NCBI GenBank assembly: GCA_903861125.1 | Contig: CAIOTF010000015.1 | Span: forward strand, 62,001-126,000 | Length of the DNA stretch: 64,000 nucleotides | Direction of reading: 5' to 3' | From: an uncultured Ignavibacteriota bacterium | GTDB lineage: Bacteria; Bacteroidota; Ignavibacteria; UBA10030; UBA8401 | Part shown: positions 43,881 through 52,608 of the stretch, piece after piece | Layout of the letters: every line of letters begins with the position of its first letter | How positions within the stretch are numbered: the stretch's first letter is position 1 | Made by a program: the position numbers and the translations under genes | The notes under the pieces: model-generated | What the model was told of the DNA's origin: nothing | Seen by the model: only the letters and a program-made list of their open reading frames with translations | The model's database searches: none

Positions 43881-44636
43881 TCATAATTCTTCCAAGACCT
43901 TTACTTTGACTTTTGCAGTTTTAGCTGTCGATGTTGCACCTGTTGAGTCAAATTTATCGTAGACGAAAACAGTATAAATTTTTCGTGACGCTCCACTGAT
44001 AACAATTGAATCTTTGAATACCCTATTTGTGTTGCTGGGATCTGTGAAGAAGTATTTGTAAGACTTGCCTGCCGGAACCTTTTGTGTCGTGCTGGCAGCA
44101 GCATACAGTATATTGTTGACACTCACAACGCCAGTCGCGAACGTGCTGTCGGAACGATAGACGTCGATTGTATCCTGCGCTTTTTGAACCAGGTTAACAA
44201 ATCGAACTAACGAAGTATCAGCAAGACCATTTGCGGCAAATGTATTACGATAAGGAAGCTTCAGCGCCTGGAATGTGCCTGTCTTCGTCATGGCAAAAGC
44301 AAGCGTTCCACGCTGATCTGTTTCGAACGTCAACCGGAACGTATCGGCTGCTCCAAAAACAATGCGTTTGCTGCCGGAGAATAGTGTGTAATATTCAGAT
44401 CCAACGGCATTCGCTCCAATAGCGTATGTTTTGTAAGTGGTAAAGTTCGGCCCTTCGGTAATTTGGACACTGGTAGGGGGCACAGTACCATCCGGCATGA
44501 CAGAAATAAAGCGGTATTCCGCATTGAGGACTGGCGGATCGGGAGCTTTGTCTGGAATTTCAACGCAGCTCACAAGTACCATTGCCATCGTAACGATAGC
44601 AACAGAGAACAGCAAATGTAATCTGTTCAAAATCAT
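43881..44636 (-). CDS. DUF4397-domain lipoprotein
   Basis: A 251-residue lipoprotein with lipobox LVSC at about residue 21-24. The beta-rich body carries DUF4397-like repeats (AEYRFISVMPDGTVPPTSVQI; LVRFVNLVQKAQDTIDVYRSD with later KIYTVFVYDKFDS). Members of this family are surface or periplasmic proteins of unknown function. AAGGAG stands before the ATG. It is the first gene of the surface operon, 56 bases upstream of the TonB-dependent receptor gene, and could be its outer-membrane lipoprotein partner in the place usually filled by SusD. Confidence 0.82.
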   Translation of the reverse strand: MILNRLHLLFSVAIVTMAMVLVSCVEIPDKAPDPPVLNAEYRFISVMPDGTVPPTSVQITEGPNFTTYKTYAIGANAVGSEYYTLFSGSKRIVFGAADTFRLTFETDQRGTLAFAMTKTGTFQALKLPYRNTFAANGLADTSLVRFVNLVQKAQDTIDVYRSDSTFATGVVSVNNILYAAASTTQKVPAGKSYKYFFTDPSNTNRVFKDSIVISGASRKIYTVFVYDKFDSTGATSTAKTAKVKVKVLEEL

Positions 44637-45072
44637 TGGTGGGGTCTCCTTATGTTTTTTGAACTATTGTGTTATGATGATGTAGTTATTGTTTGTTTTC
44701 GGTATAAAGGGATGATAATAATAAATATTTTTTGCGTTGATATTAACACGTTAAAGAGGAGTGTACCAAATGTTAAATAATACGTCCCGAATAATGAGTG
44801 TTTCTTTTATTGATTAGATTGAATATAGGGACAGCAGGTTCAATTGTCAAGGGTCACAACAAATTTGTTCATATTTCCCTATCTGTGGTGTCCAGTGCTG
44901 AAGACCCAAATTCAATAGAAAAAACAGATCGTTTTCATCACGTGATAACGTATTTTGTCCCACCTTTTCATCAGTTCATCCCAAAAAGATTTTGAGTTTT
45001 CGCTCGTTTTTCTATTATACATAACGATAATATCATCGTTACAATCATCAATATTTTTTTTCGGAGGCATGC
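44637..45072. other. Divergent intergenic region between the surface operon and the HTH gene
   Basis: A 436-base AT-rich region without a credible gene. It must hold the promoter of the surface operon (minus) and of the HTH-LytS-LytTR group (plus). A 12-bp palindrome AACAAATTTGTT lies at 44858-44869 and a longer inverted repeat at 45022-45041, listed separately. A TTGAGT near 44992 and TATTAT/TATACA near 45013-45021 are a possible plus-strand promoter, with spacing that does not fit well. Confidence 0.6.
45022..45041. promoter_or_regulatory. Inverted repeat upstream of the HTH gene, candidate operator
   Basis: TAACGAT-AATATC-ATCGTTA is a perfect 7-bp inverted repeat with a six-base centre, ending 31 bases before the HTH start codon and close to the probable transcription start. 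Lambda-CI-like repressors bind such sites, so it is a candidate autoregulatory operator of the adjacent HTH protein. Confidence 0.45.
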
Positions 45073-45438
45073 ATGAAACTAAATAAGAAGGAAGTGTCGC
45101 AGAACTTGCGCCTGTTCGGCTATAAACGCTATGGAACGATGAAAAATTTTGCCGAGGCGCTGGATATGAATCCATCCACACTGTATTCGGGGTATCTCAA
45201 TGGAAGAAGTTTACCAGGACCAGCGTTGCTCGTTAAATTGATCGATCTGGGATGCAACATTAACTGGCTGCTAACCAGCAGAGAGACACCATTTGCAGAC
45301 GAAGAAAACGGCAAGACGAAAAGAATAGATGAGGAACATCTTCGTCCGCGCGGTCCCCTACCACACACGCCGATAGGATCACCATCATTTGTTGAATCGA
45401 AAAAACCGAACGGGATATTTTCGGGTTCCCACCGTTGA
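45073..45438 (+). CDS. CI-repressor-like helix-turn-helix regulator
   Basis: A 121-residue protein with one N-terminal DNA-binding domain (about 1-70): MKNFAEALDMNPSTLYSGYLNGRSLPGPALLVKL, then GCNINWLLTSRE, a hallmark of the phage CI-repressor N-terminal HTH family. The remaining 50 residues are proline- and charge-rich and look disordered; no peptidase or dimerisation domain follows. A very good GGAGG site stands before the ATG. No other phage gene is near. It is 44 bases upstream of a LytS-type kinase gene, so it may control or assist that pathway. Confidence 0.8.
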   Translation: MKLNKKEVSQNLRLFGYKRYGTMKNFAEALDMNPSTLYSGYLNGRSLPGPALLVKLIDLGCNINWLLTSRETPFADEENGKTKRIDEEHLRPRGPLPHTPIGSPSFVESKKPNGIFSGSHR

Positions 45439-45482
45439 TCTTTCTACTGGAGTTTTTGTAAAACATTGATTACACTCGGTGG

Positions 45483-46637
45483 ATGATGACAACGACGACG
45501 TATTGGCAAAAGTACAAAACCGAACTGCTCTTTTATTTTGGTTTTTTAACCATCCTTGGGATCGCCTTTTTCATTCAGGCAATCTACGCGGATTCGTATG
45601 AGATGTCCGCAACAAAACCTACGTCCGAAGAAATCATAAATGTCTTTGCCGACCGGGTGATTGCAGCATATCTATGGCTTTTGCTTACCCCTTTCATTAT
45701 TTGGGTATCCGAAAAAATATCTTCAACAAAACTCCCTTTCGTGATCATCCTCACCGCTCATCTTTTTGCCGGATTATTTTTTTCTTTTATTCATATTCCA
45801 ATTTACACAACCTACATTTATCTGGTACATTCGTTCGTTCCGTGGATGTACAGCGGTATTTTTGAGAAGATGCCCAATGTAACATATGGTGAGTATGTTC
45901 TGAATTCGATGGCACGTGTAAATCATGTGTACCGTTTGCTCTATTATAGTATCATCATCGCAATTCACTTTGCGTTCGATTATTTCAGGAAATACACGGA
46001 ACGCGAACTGCGTGCATCGCAGTTGGAAGTGCAGTTGAAAGAAGCGCAGATCCGAACACTCCATCAGCAACTACAACCGCATTTCCTCTTTAATACGCTC
46101 AACGGAATATCTTCCCTAATGTATAAAAGCGTGGAGGAAGCCGATACTATGCTGACGTATCTGGGAGATCTCCTGCGTATTTCTCTTGAACGGATGAACG
46201 TGCAGGAAGTCCCGTTAAAAGACGACATTGCCTTCATCGAACGGTATTTGCTGATCGAAAAAGCACGGATGGGGGACCGCCTGATTGTGCAGACAAATTT
46301 CCGTCCTGATACGCTCGACGCACTTGTGCCATGCATGATGGCTCAGCCGCTGCTTGAGAATGCCATCAAACATGGAGTAGCACCGAATGTTAAACAAGGA
46401 ACCGTCACAGCTACGTCGTGGCGAGCTGCCGAAAAGCTCTTCCTGCAAATTGAAGATGACGGAAGCGGCTTTTCCCTCTCTCTGGATGATAACCTGACCA
46501 AAGGACACGGAATAAAAAATACCCTCGAACGTCTGAAGATCCTCTACGGAAATAACTTTTCCCTGACGTTCACAAACAAAGAAACAGGCGGGCTGCGTGT
46601 AACTCTTTCCATTCCGTTTCGTATGATAACGGACTAA
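45483..46637 (+). CDS. LytS/YehU-type sensor histidine kinase
   Basis: A 384-residue inner-membrane kinase. Four hydrophobic segments lie in the first 170 residues (for example LLFYFGFLTILGIAFFIQAI, LPFVIILTAHLFAGLFFSFI). The kinase core belongs to the His_kinase (PF06580) class: LHQQLQPHFLFNTLNGISSL with phospho-acceptor His200, then MMAQPLLENAIKHGV, the ATP-binding DDGSGF and GHGIKNTLERL. It should phosphorylate the LytTR regulator encoded 34 bases downstream. There is no ligand-binding extracytoplasmic domain, so it probably senses a membrane state or a small hydrophobic signal. Confidence 0.94.
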   Translation: MMTTTTYWQKYKTELLFYFGFLTILGIAFFIQAIYADSYEMSATKPTSEEIINVFADRVIAAYLWLLLTPFIIWVSEKISSTKLPFVIILTAHLFAGLFFSFIHIPIYTTYIYLVHSFVPWMYSGIFEKMPNVTYGEYVLNSMARVNHVYRLLYYSIIIAIHFAFDYFRKYTERELRASQLEVQLKEAQIRTLHQQLQPHFLFNTLNGISSLMYKSVEEADTMLTYLGDLLRISLERMNVQEVPLKDDIAFIERYLLIEKARMGDRLIVQTNFRPDTLDALVPCMMAQPLLENAIKHGVAPNVKQGTVTATSWRAAEKLFLQIEDDGSGFSLSLDDNLTKGHGIKNTLERLKILYGNNFSLTFTNKETGGLRVTLSIPFRMITD

Positions 46638-46671
46638 CTTCTTTTCTCAAACACTACTTACAGTGCAGCAT

Positions 46672-47439
46672 ATGATCCGCGCGATCATCGTTGATGATGA
46701 ACCACTCGCCCGCGAAAAAGTTCTGCTTTTTGCGCGAAGCGAAAATGACATAGAGATCGTCGATGTCTGCGCCAACGGGCATGATGCACTCTCCTCCTGT
46801 AAAAAATTCAAACCCGATCTTCTGTTCCTTGATATTCAAATGCCTGAAATGAACGGCTTCGAAATGCTGAATCAATTAAAGATAGATCCGCTGCCCGGCA
46901 TAATTTTTATAACAGCATACGATGAGTTTGCACTGCGTGCGTTCGAGTTCCACGCAGTCGACTATCTGCTGAAACCCTTCGACAGAAATCGGTTTACAAA
47001 AGCGGTTAACCACGCCCGTGAGTCCATACAATCGCACACACAATCCGACGAAACCGCTTTACAGATACAAACGATGCTGAATTCGATAAACCAAGAATCT
47101 GCACGGCCGGAGCGTTTAATTGTTAAGACAAATGGAAAGATAATTTTTTTGCGGATGAACGAGATCGACTGGATGGAAGCTGCGGGGAACTATGTGAACG
47201 TCCATGTTGGAAATGAAGCACATCTGATTCGTGAGACAATGAATAACATTCAGGATCAGCTGGACCCACAACATTTCATTCGTATCCATCGCGGCACGAT
47301 CATTAACATAGAAAAGGTCAAAGAACTGCAGCCGTACTATAACGGAGAGTACAAAGTTGTTCTTCAAAACAACACCCAGGTTATCTTAAGCCGCGGATAC
47401 AGAGAAAACTTCAAAAAAATACTCGGAAAACCGCTTTAA
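46672..47439 (+). CDS. LytTR-family response regulator
   Basis: A 255-residue regulator with a receiver domain (acidic DDE at 8-10, phospho-acceptor Asp54 in LFLDIQMPEM, lysine in YLLKPFDRNRF) and a C-terminal LytTR DNA-binding domain (about 155-255: ERLIVKTNGKIIFLRMNEIDWMEAAGNYVNVHV, HFIRIHRGTIIN, VILSRGYRENF). ATG 46672 (MIRAIIVDDE) is preferred over GTG 46663. The partner is the adjacent LytS-type kinase. Targets cannot be read from the window; a terminator follows the gene. Confidence 0.95.
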   Translation: MIRAIIVDDEPLAREKVLLFARSENDIEIVDVCANGHDALSSCKKFKPDLLFLDIQMPEMNGFEMLNQLKIDPLPGIIFITAYDEFALRAFEFHAVDYLLKPFDRNRFTKAVNHARESIQSHTQSDETALQIQTMLNSINQESARPERLIVKTNGKIIFLRMNEIDWMEAAGNYVNVHVGNEAHLIRETMNNIQDQLDPQHFIRIHRGTIINIEKVKELQPYYNGEYKVVLQNNTQVILSRGYRENFKKILGKPL

Positions 47440-47443
47440 AACG

Positions 47444-47472
47444 AAGAACCCCCGAACGAATCGAGGGTTCTT
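47444..47472. terminator. Bidirectional terminator between LytTR and serA genes
   Basis: AAGAACCCCCG and CGAGGGTTCTT form an 11-bp stem with one mismatch and a seven-base loop. It sits between the convergent stop codons at 47439 and 47490 and has A-rich and T-rich sides, so it can serve both genes. Confidence 0.8.
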
Positions 47473-47489
47473 TGCCAATCTAACAAAAA

Positions 47490-49067
47490 TTATAACGTTA
47501 CAACCTTAGCGTTAAATACTCCGTCTAGTGCGGCAACCTTTTGTAATACAGGTTCGGGGATCGGCGTATCAACATTCATAACGGTCAATGCTCGTTCGCC
47601 CATACCGGACCGGCCGAGAGAAAGACCTGCAATATTAATATGAGCATCTGCGAGTATCGCGCCAACCTTTGCCAGCATTCCGGGTCTGTCTATATTAGTA
47701 TAATAGAGGAATGTTCCGTCCGGAGTTCCCTCAATGGAATATTTATCCAAACGGACAAACTTCAGATGTTTTCCACCCAAGACTGTTCCCGAAAATGAGC
47801 GCTGTTCCGATTCTGTCTTGTATCCTATTGTGAGCAGATTTGCATAATCTTCTGCATCTGAAATCTTCTTCTCACTGATGCGTATCCCCTTTGATTGTGC
47901 CAGGACCGGAGCGTTGATATAATTCACCGGCTGACTCATCAATTTGGAAAAAAGACCTCGAAGCACGCCCGCTTTAATCAATTCTGTATGTTTCTGAAGC
48001 AGTTCACCGCTTAATTCAACGCTCAATTCCTTCAACTGACCTTTCATCACCTGTGCCAGAAGCGAACCGAGCTTTTCAGCGAGAAGCAGGAATGGTTTAA
48101 TCTCGTTCGGAACTCCGGCCTGCAATGCAGCTGCATTAACGGCGCCGACAATCCCGCGGTCTTTCAATGCGTCAGCAATTTGTTCTGCGATCTGAATCGC
48201 AACTTTTTCCTGGGCCTCTTCTGTAGAAGCGCCAAGATGAGGCGTAGCGACAACATTCGGATGCTGAACAAGCGAAAAATCTTTCGGAGGTTCTTCAACG
48301 TACACATCTAGTGCGGCACCGGCAACATGTCCGCTCTTCAGACCGCGCAATAATGCAGCTTCATCAATGATGCCGCCGCGGGCACAATTGATCAGACGAA
48401 CTCCTTTTTTGCATTTGGCGATCGTTTCATCGTTCAACAGACCTCGTGTCTCATCGCTTAGTGGAGTGTGAACTGTTATGAAGTCCGAACGGCGGTAGAT
48501 CTCATCGAGAGAAACAAGTTCAACATTCATTTTCTGCGCGACATCTGCACTCAGCACAGGATCAAACCCAATGGTGATCATTCCGAACGCCTTCGCGCGT
48601 ATAGCCACTTCGCGGCCAATCTTGCCCATACCGATAATACCTATGGTTTTGCCGAAGAGTTCGGTTCCCATGAATTTTTTACGGTCCCAGCGTCCTGCCA
48701 CCAGACTGGCATGGGCATTCGGTATATTGCGAGAAAGTGCCATCAGCATAGAAAAGGTGTGTTCGGCGGTGGAGAGAGTATTTCCGCCCGGCGTGTTCAT
48801 GACAATAATACCTTTGCGGGATGCGGCGGCCGAATCAATGTTGTCAACCCCTGCCCCGGCGCGCCCAATCACTTTCATCGCCGCAGCCTTCTCTATAATA
48901 TCTGCAGTTACTTTGGTTCCACTGCGGACAACCAGTGCTGCATATTCGTGAATAATCTGTTTAATTTCTTCCGCCGGCAGTCCCGGTTTTGAGTCCACTT
49001 GAAAACCCTCGCGGGTTAAAATGTCAACGCAGCTTTGTTCTATCGGATCGGTAATCAGTATTTTCAT
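47490..49067 (-). CDS. serA: D-3-phosphoglycerate dehydrogenase
   Basis: First enzyme of serine synthesis: oxidises 3-phosphoglycerate with NAD+. The 525-residue form has substrate and nucleotide domains (VIGRAGAGVDNID, NAD-binding GKTIGIIGMGKIGREVA, catalytic NCARGGIIDEAAL and HLGASTEEAQ), an intervening ASB domain and a C-terminal ACT domain (IDRPGMLAKVGAILADAHINIAGL) that usually binds serine for feedback control. ATG 49067 follows GGAGGAT; the longer ORF start is a TTG inside that site. It is downstream of a serine-type aminotransferase gene, with an attenuator-like hairpin between them. Confidence 0.97.
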   Translation of the reverse strand: MKILITDPIEQSCVDILTREGFQVDSKPGLPAEEIKQIIHEYAALVVRSGTKVTADIIEKAAAMKVIGRAGAGVDNIDSAAASRKGIIVMNTPGGNTLSTAEHTFSMLMALSRNIPNAHASLVAGRWDRKKFMGTELFGKTIGIIGMGKIGREVAIRAKAFGMITIGFDPVLSADVAQKMNVELVSLDEIYRRSDFITVHTPLSDETRGLLNDETIAKCKKGVRLINCARGGIIDEAALLRGLKSGHVAGAALDVYVEEPPKDFSLVQHPNVVATPHLGASTEEAQEKVAIQIAEQIADALKDRGIVGAVNAAALQAGVPNEIKPFLLLAEKLGSLLAQVMKGQLKELSVELSGELLQKHTELIKAGVLRGLFSKLMSQPVNYINAPVLAQSKGIRISEKKISDAEDYANLLTIGYKTESEQRSFSGTVLGGKHLKFVRLDKYSIEGTPDGTFLYYTNIDRPGMLAKVGAILADAHINIAGLSLGRSGMGERALTVMNVDTPIPEPVLQKVAALDGVFNAKVVTL

Positions 49068-49087
49068 AGTATCCTCCAAAAAATAAT

Positions 49088-49112
49088 TTCCCCAATATTG
49101 GTTATTGGGGAA
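49088..49112 (-). terminator. Attenuator-like hairpin between the aminotransferase and serA genes
   Basis: TTCCCCAATA and TATTGGGGAA pair perfectly over 10 bp with a five-base loop. On the minus strand it is followed by ATTATTTTTT and then by the serA ribosome-binding site. It fits an intrinsic terminator that would end some transcripts before serA, or a processing site. Confidence 0.65.
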
Positions 49113-49143
49113 GGGATGAAGATGCTTCGTTCATAAATGTTTT

Positions 49144-50280
49144 TTATTTTGTCATCAACGAATTCAATGTAGCTTTCACGCCTGAGCCCATTTCAAATTT
49201 GTGGCCGCACTCCTGCAGTGTCATCTCCAATGCCCCGATCATCGTGATCATATCAAGTTCATCATAATAACCAAGATGTGAAATGCGGAAGATCTTTCCG
49301 GTAAAATCATCCTGTCCGCCGGCGATTGTAATGCCGTATTTGCCTTTCAGGATCTTATTAAATTGTTTCCATTCGACTCCTTCGGGAACCCAAACCGGTG
49401 TAACGGCAAACGACGGGAATGATGAAAATAATTTCAGTCCGGCTCCGACAACACCGGCGCGGATCGCATTGGCCAGCCGTTTGTGTCTTGCCCAAACATT
49501 TTCGATCCCTTCTTCACGGATCTTTTGTAATGCGGCATCGACACCGATTACCAGTGAAACAGCCGGAGTCCAAGGCGTATCATTATCGGCATACGATTTC
49601 AAAGCTTTCTTCAGGTCAAAATAGAAACGTGGCAATTTTGCCGTTTCGATCGCAGCAACAGCTCGTTTGCTCAATGCTACAAATGCAAGTCCGGGAGGAA
49701 TCATTAATCCTTTTTGAGATCCGGTCACGCAAACGTCTATTCCCCATTCGTCAAAGCGCATTTCGTGGGCACCCACTGCCGTGATTCCGTCAACACAAAC
49801 AAGAGCGTTTGAATTTTCACGGATCAGCTTTGCAAGTGTTTTAACATCCGTTGCCGCTCCGGTCGAAGTCTCACTATGAACAAGATAGACGGCTTTTGTA
49901 TCCGGATGCGCTTTTAATGCGGTGAGTATTTGTTCTTCGGTCGGCGCTTTCCCCCATTCGACTTTGATCTCTACAACATTTAATCCGAACGCTTTTGGCA
50001 ACTTTACCCAGCGTTCGCCGAATTTTCCGCCATTCGATGCAATAATCGTATCGCCAGGAGAGAACAAACTGACGAACGTCGATTCGACACCGCCGGTTCC
50101 CGAACAGGTCAGCGTCAAAACGGGCTGCTCTGTCTGGAAAAGATATTTTAAATTCTGATTGACGCGGGTAAGTATCTCGTTGAATTCCGGATTACGGTGA
50201 TGAATGATGGGCTCTGCCATCTTTAACATTACGGTTTCAGGAATTGGGGTTGGACCTGGGGTAAATAATCGTTTTTTCAT
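49144..50280 (-). CDS. Alanine-glyoxylate/serine-pyruvate-type aminotransferase (class V)
   Basis: A 378-residue PLP enzyme of aminotransferase class V. MKKRLFTPGPTPIPETVM is the typical N-terminus of the AGT/SPT group; TCSGTGGVESTFVSLFSPGD forms the cofactor phosphate site, VCVDGITAVGAHE holds the ring-binding aspartate and VTGSQKGLMIPPGLAFVAL the PLP lysine. Enzymes of this type use serine, alanine or phosphoserine with glyoxylate or pyruvate. Being next to serA, it could replace SerC as phosphoserine aminotransferase; this is inference. ATG 50280 follows AGGAG. Confidence 0.92.
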   Translation of the reverse strand: MKKRLFTPGPTPIPETVMLKMAEPIIHHRNPEFNEILTRVNQNLKYLFQTEQPVLTLTCSGTGGVESTFVSLFSPGDTIIASNGGKFGERWVKLPKAFGLNVVEIKVEWGKAPTEEQILTALKAHPDTKAVYLVHSETSTGAATDVKTLAKLIRENSNALVCVDGITAVGAHEMRFDEWGIDVCVTGSQKGLMIPPGLAFVALSKRAVAAIETAKLPRFYFDLKKALKSYADNDTPWTPAVSLVIGVDAALQKIREEGIENVWARHKRLANAIRAGVVGAGLKLFSSFPSFAVTPVWVPEGVEWKQFNKILKGKYGITIAGGQDDFTGKIFRISHLGYYDELDMITMIGALEMTLQECGHKFEMGSGVKATLNSLMTK

Positions 50281-50353
50281 ATGTGTGCTCCTCACAATAT
50301 AGGACTGTAAGAAAATAACCGTGCGGGGTGAACGGTGTAACGTGAAACTGAGG

Positions 50354-50983
50354 TTACGCTACTGCTGTAACAAGCTTTGACGAAGGAAGTTCCTTTTCCT
50401 CGATCTGACGATCGATCGTTTTCAATAATTCCATTCTGCCGTCGCCGGTTACTGCGGAGAACGGCTGGAGGCCAACAAGATGTTTATACTTACTCAATTG
50501 TGCCCCAATGGTATTCATTTGAACTACCAATTTATTTTTCGGGAGTTTGTCGGCTTTAGTAAGGATAAGAAGGAACGGAACTTTATAAAAGTCAAGCCAA
50601 CCCATCATCGTATTGTCCAACTCGGTTGGACCAAGACGAGCATCAACAATCTGAATCGCAAGCGCAATTTGTCTGCGCGTGTGAAAAAATTCTTCGATCA
50701 TCTGTGTCCAGCCGGCTTTCACATGCTCGGCGACCTTAGCATACCCATAACCGGGAAGATCCACAAAGTATAATTCTTTGTTGATCAGGTAATAGTTCAA
50801 TTCGCGGGTTTTGCCTGGGGTCGCGCTGACGCGTGCAATATTTTTCCTGTTGCAGAGTTTATTGAGCAGCGAGGATTTGCCGACGTTGGAACGGCCGATA
50901 AAAATAATTTCGGGAAGATTGGTCTTAGGAAGTTGCTTCAAGTTTGCTACGCCAACAACAAAATCAACAGAAGAAATTTTCAT
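50354..50983 (-). CDS. engB: Ribosome biogenesis GTPase EngB/YsxC
   Basis: A 209-residue essential GTPase that helps late assembly of the large ribosomal subunit. G1 IFIGRSNVGKSSLLNKL, switch region SATPGKTRELNYY, G3 VDLPGYGYAKV and G4 LILTKADK are all intact. It follows the ribosomal protein operon on the same strand, separated from rplQ by a 26-bp palindrome that may end the upstream transcript. Confidence 0.96.
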   Translation of the reverse strand: MKISSVDFVVGVANLKQLPKTNLPEIIFIGRSNVGKSSLLNKLCNRKNIARVSATPGKTRELNYYLINKELYFVDLPGYGYAKVAEHVKAGWTQMIEEFFHTRRQIALAIQIVDARLGPTELDNTMMGWLDFYKVPFLLILTKADKLPKNKLVVQMNTIGAQLSKYKHLVGLQPFSAVTGDGRMELLKTIDRQIEEKELPSSKLVTAVA

Positions 50984-51020
50984 ACTTCACACACACAGGA
51001 TTGATGTTTCACTTGAAGAG

Positions 51021-51046
51021 CAAAGGATAGCAATTGCTATCCTTTG
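51021..51046 (-). terminator. 26-bp perfect palindrome after rplQ
   Basis: CAAAGGATAGCAATTGCTATCCTTTG is its own reverse complement over all 26 bases and lies 13 bases after the rplQ stop codon. It can fold into a stem of about 11 bp with a minimal loop, fitting the end of the ribosomal operon. There is no T-run after it, so a Rho-dependent end, an RNA-stability role or a protein-binding site is also possible. Confidence 0.55.
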
Positions 51047-51058
51047 ATGAATACATTG

Positions 51059-51568
51059 TTATGCGGAAGGTGTTGCCGGATCTTCCGCAGCAGTTTCGCT
51101 CTTCGCCTTCTTCTTCTGATTGACGCGGGTACGGCGATCTTGTTTCTTTTTCACCGGTTCTGCCGGTGCATCCGCACCAAGGGCGAAGTCAACAAGTTCG
51201 ATCATGGCAACATGGGCACCGTCGCCGAGGCGCTGACCTAGTTTGATCACGCGCGTATAGCCGCCCGGGCGTGAAGCAACTTTCGGTGCAATTTCACTAA
51301 ACAGCATTTTTACCACTTCCTTATCGTTGATATGGCGGGCAATCTCACGACGTGCGTGGATGTTCTTCGGTCCGCCTTCAACCTCTTTTGCTACGGCATT
51401 CTTCGCACGGGTGATCATTTTTTCAACGACCAGCCGTGTTTCTTTTGCCTTTGCCAGAGTGGTTTGAATCCGTTTATGACGCAATAGCGAAGTTGAAAGC
51501 GAGTTCAATAATGCCTTCCGGTGACTTGCTGTGCGTTGTAATTTTCTTCCTGCTCGTCCGTGTATCAT
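51059..51568 (-). CDS. rplQ: 50S ribosomal protein L17
   Basis: Large-subunit protein near the exit tunnel. The core ([45 protein letters not shown]) is conserved. At 169 residues it is about 40 longer than E. coli L17 because of a C-terminal lysine/alanine-rich tail ([17 protein letters not shown]...) that looks disordered. It is the last gene of the operon, 14 bases after rpoA. Confidence 0.97.
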   Translation of the reverse strand: MIHGRAGRKLQRTASHRKALLNSLSTSLLRHKRIQTTLAKAKETRLVVEKMITRAKNAVAKEVEGGPKNIHARREIARHINDKEVVKMLFSEIAPKVASRPGGYTRVIKLGQRLGDGAHVAMIELVDFALGADAPAEPVKKKQDRRTRVNQKKKAKSETAAEDPATPSA

Positions 51569-51582
51569 TACAATGATTCCTT

Positions 51583-52569
51583 TTAGTCGCTGTCTTTCAA
51601 ATATTTGTCCACATCCATACCGAATGTAAGATTGTTTACTTCCACGATCGCCGATAATTCGGCAAGCGATTTACGTCCGAAGTTACGGAACTTTAACAAC
51701 TCAGATTCATCCTTACGAACAAGATCGCCGAGTGTTTTGATATCTGCAGCACGCAGACAATTGTGCGAACGGACTGAAAGTTCAAGTTCGTCAACAGGCG
51801 TGATTAGGATCTTGCGAATACGTGAGATTTCTTCGTCGCGTTCGTTATCTTCTTTTTCAGTTTCCTGAGTTGCATCAAAATTGATGAAGAATTGAATGTG
51901 GTCGCGAAGCACTTTCCCGGCATATGCAACAGAATCTTTCGGAACGATGGAACCGTCTGTTTCCACTTCAAGAATCAATTTTTCATAGTCAGTCTGCTGA
52001 CCAACGCGTGTTGATTCCACAGTATAGCGGACATTCACAATTGGCGTGAAGATAGAATCTATCGTGATCATGCCGACCGGCTGATCGGGCATTTTGTTTT
52101 CTTCTGCAGTCACATACCCTTTGCCGCGTCCGATGCGGAACTCAATCTCGAAATCAGCATCTTTATTCAGTGTTGCAAGGTGAAGATCAGGATTTAATAT
52201 CTCCACTTCCGGACTTGCCTTTTGAATGTCGCCCGCCAAAAATTTTCCCGGACCTTTCAAATGCACTGTCACTTTGCCAACTTTTTTGTTGGTTGCTTTC
52301 AGACGCACTTGTTTAAGATTCAAGATCATATCGGTAACATCTTCAACGATGCCCGGCAGCGCCGTAAATTCATGAACAATGCCTTCGATACGAATTGCCG
52401 TAATGGCATACCCAGGAAGGGATGAAAGAAGAACGCGGCGCAATGCATTGCCGATCGTGACTCCGTATCCTTTTTCCAACGGTTGTACGATGAATCGACC
52501 GAATCTGTCTGTACTGGATGATTCTTCCAATACAACATTGTCCGGCATTTGAAATTGTGTATTGCTCAT
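51583..52569 (-). CDS. rpoA: DNA-directed RNA polymerase alpha subunit
   Basis: A 328-residue alpha subunit: N-terminal assembly domain ([22 protein letters not shown], with the conserved dimer motifs) and C-terminal domain ([35 protein letters not shown]) that contacts UP elements and activators. Length is normal. It lies between rpsD and rplQ in the conserved alpha-operon order. Confidence 0.98.
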   Translation of the reverse strand: MSNTQFQMPDNVVLEESSSTDRFGRFIVQPLEKGYGVTIGNALRRVLLSSLPGYAITAIRIEGIVHEFTALPGIVEDVTDMILNLKQVRLKATNKKVGKVTVHLKGPGKFLAGDIQKASPEVEILNPDLHLATLNKDADFEIEFRIGRGKGYVTAEENKMPDQPVGMITIDSIFTPIVNVRYTVESTRVGQQTDYEKLILEVETDGSIVPKDSVAYAGKVLRDHIQFFINFDATQETEKEDNERDEEISRIRKILITPVDELELSVRSHNCLRAADIKTLGDLVRKDESELLKFRNFGRKSLAELSAIVEVNNLTFGMDVDKYLKDSD

Positions 52570-52608
52570 AGTTTGGTTCTCACCAAGTAAAGGAAAAATT
52601 CAATTAGA

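Noticed and set aside
44858-44869. AACAAATTTGTT palindrome
   Set aside because: Short AT-rich palindromes are expected by chance in such a region; not near enough to a promoter to be called an operator.
45073-45438. CI-like HTH gene as evidence of a prophage
   Set aside because: No integrase, terminase, capsid or lysis gene and no attachment-site repeats are found near it.
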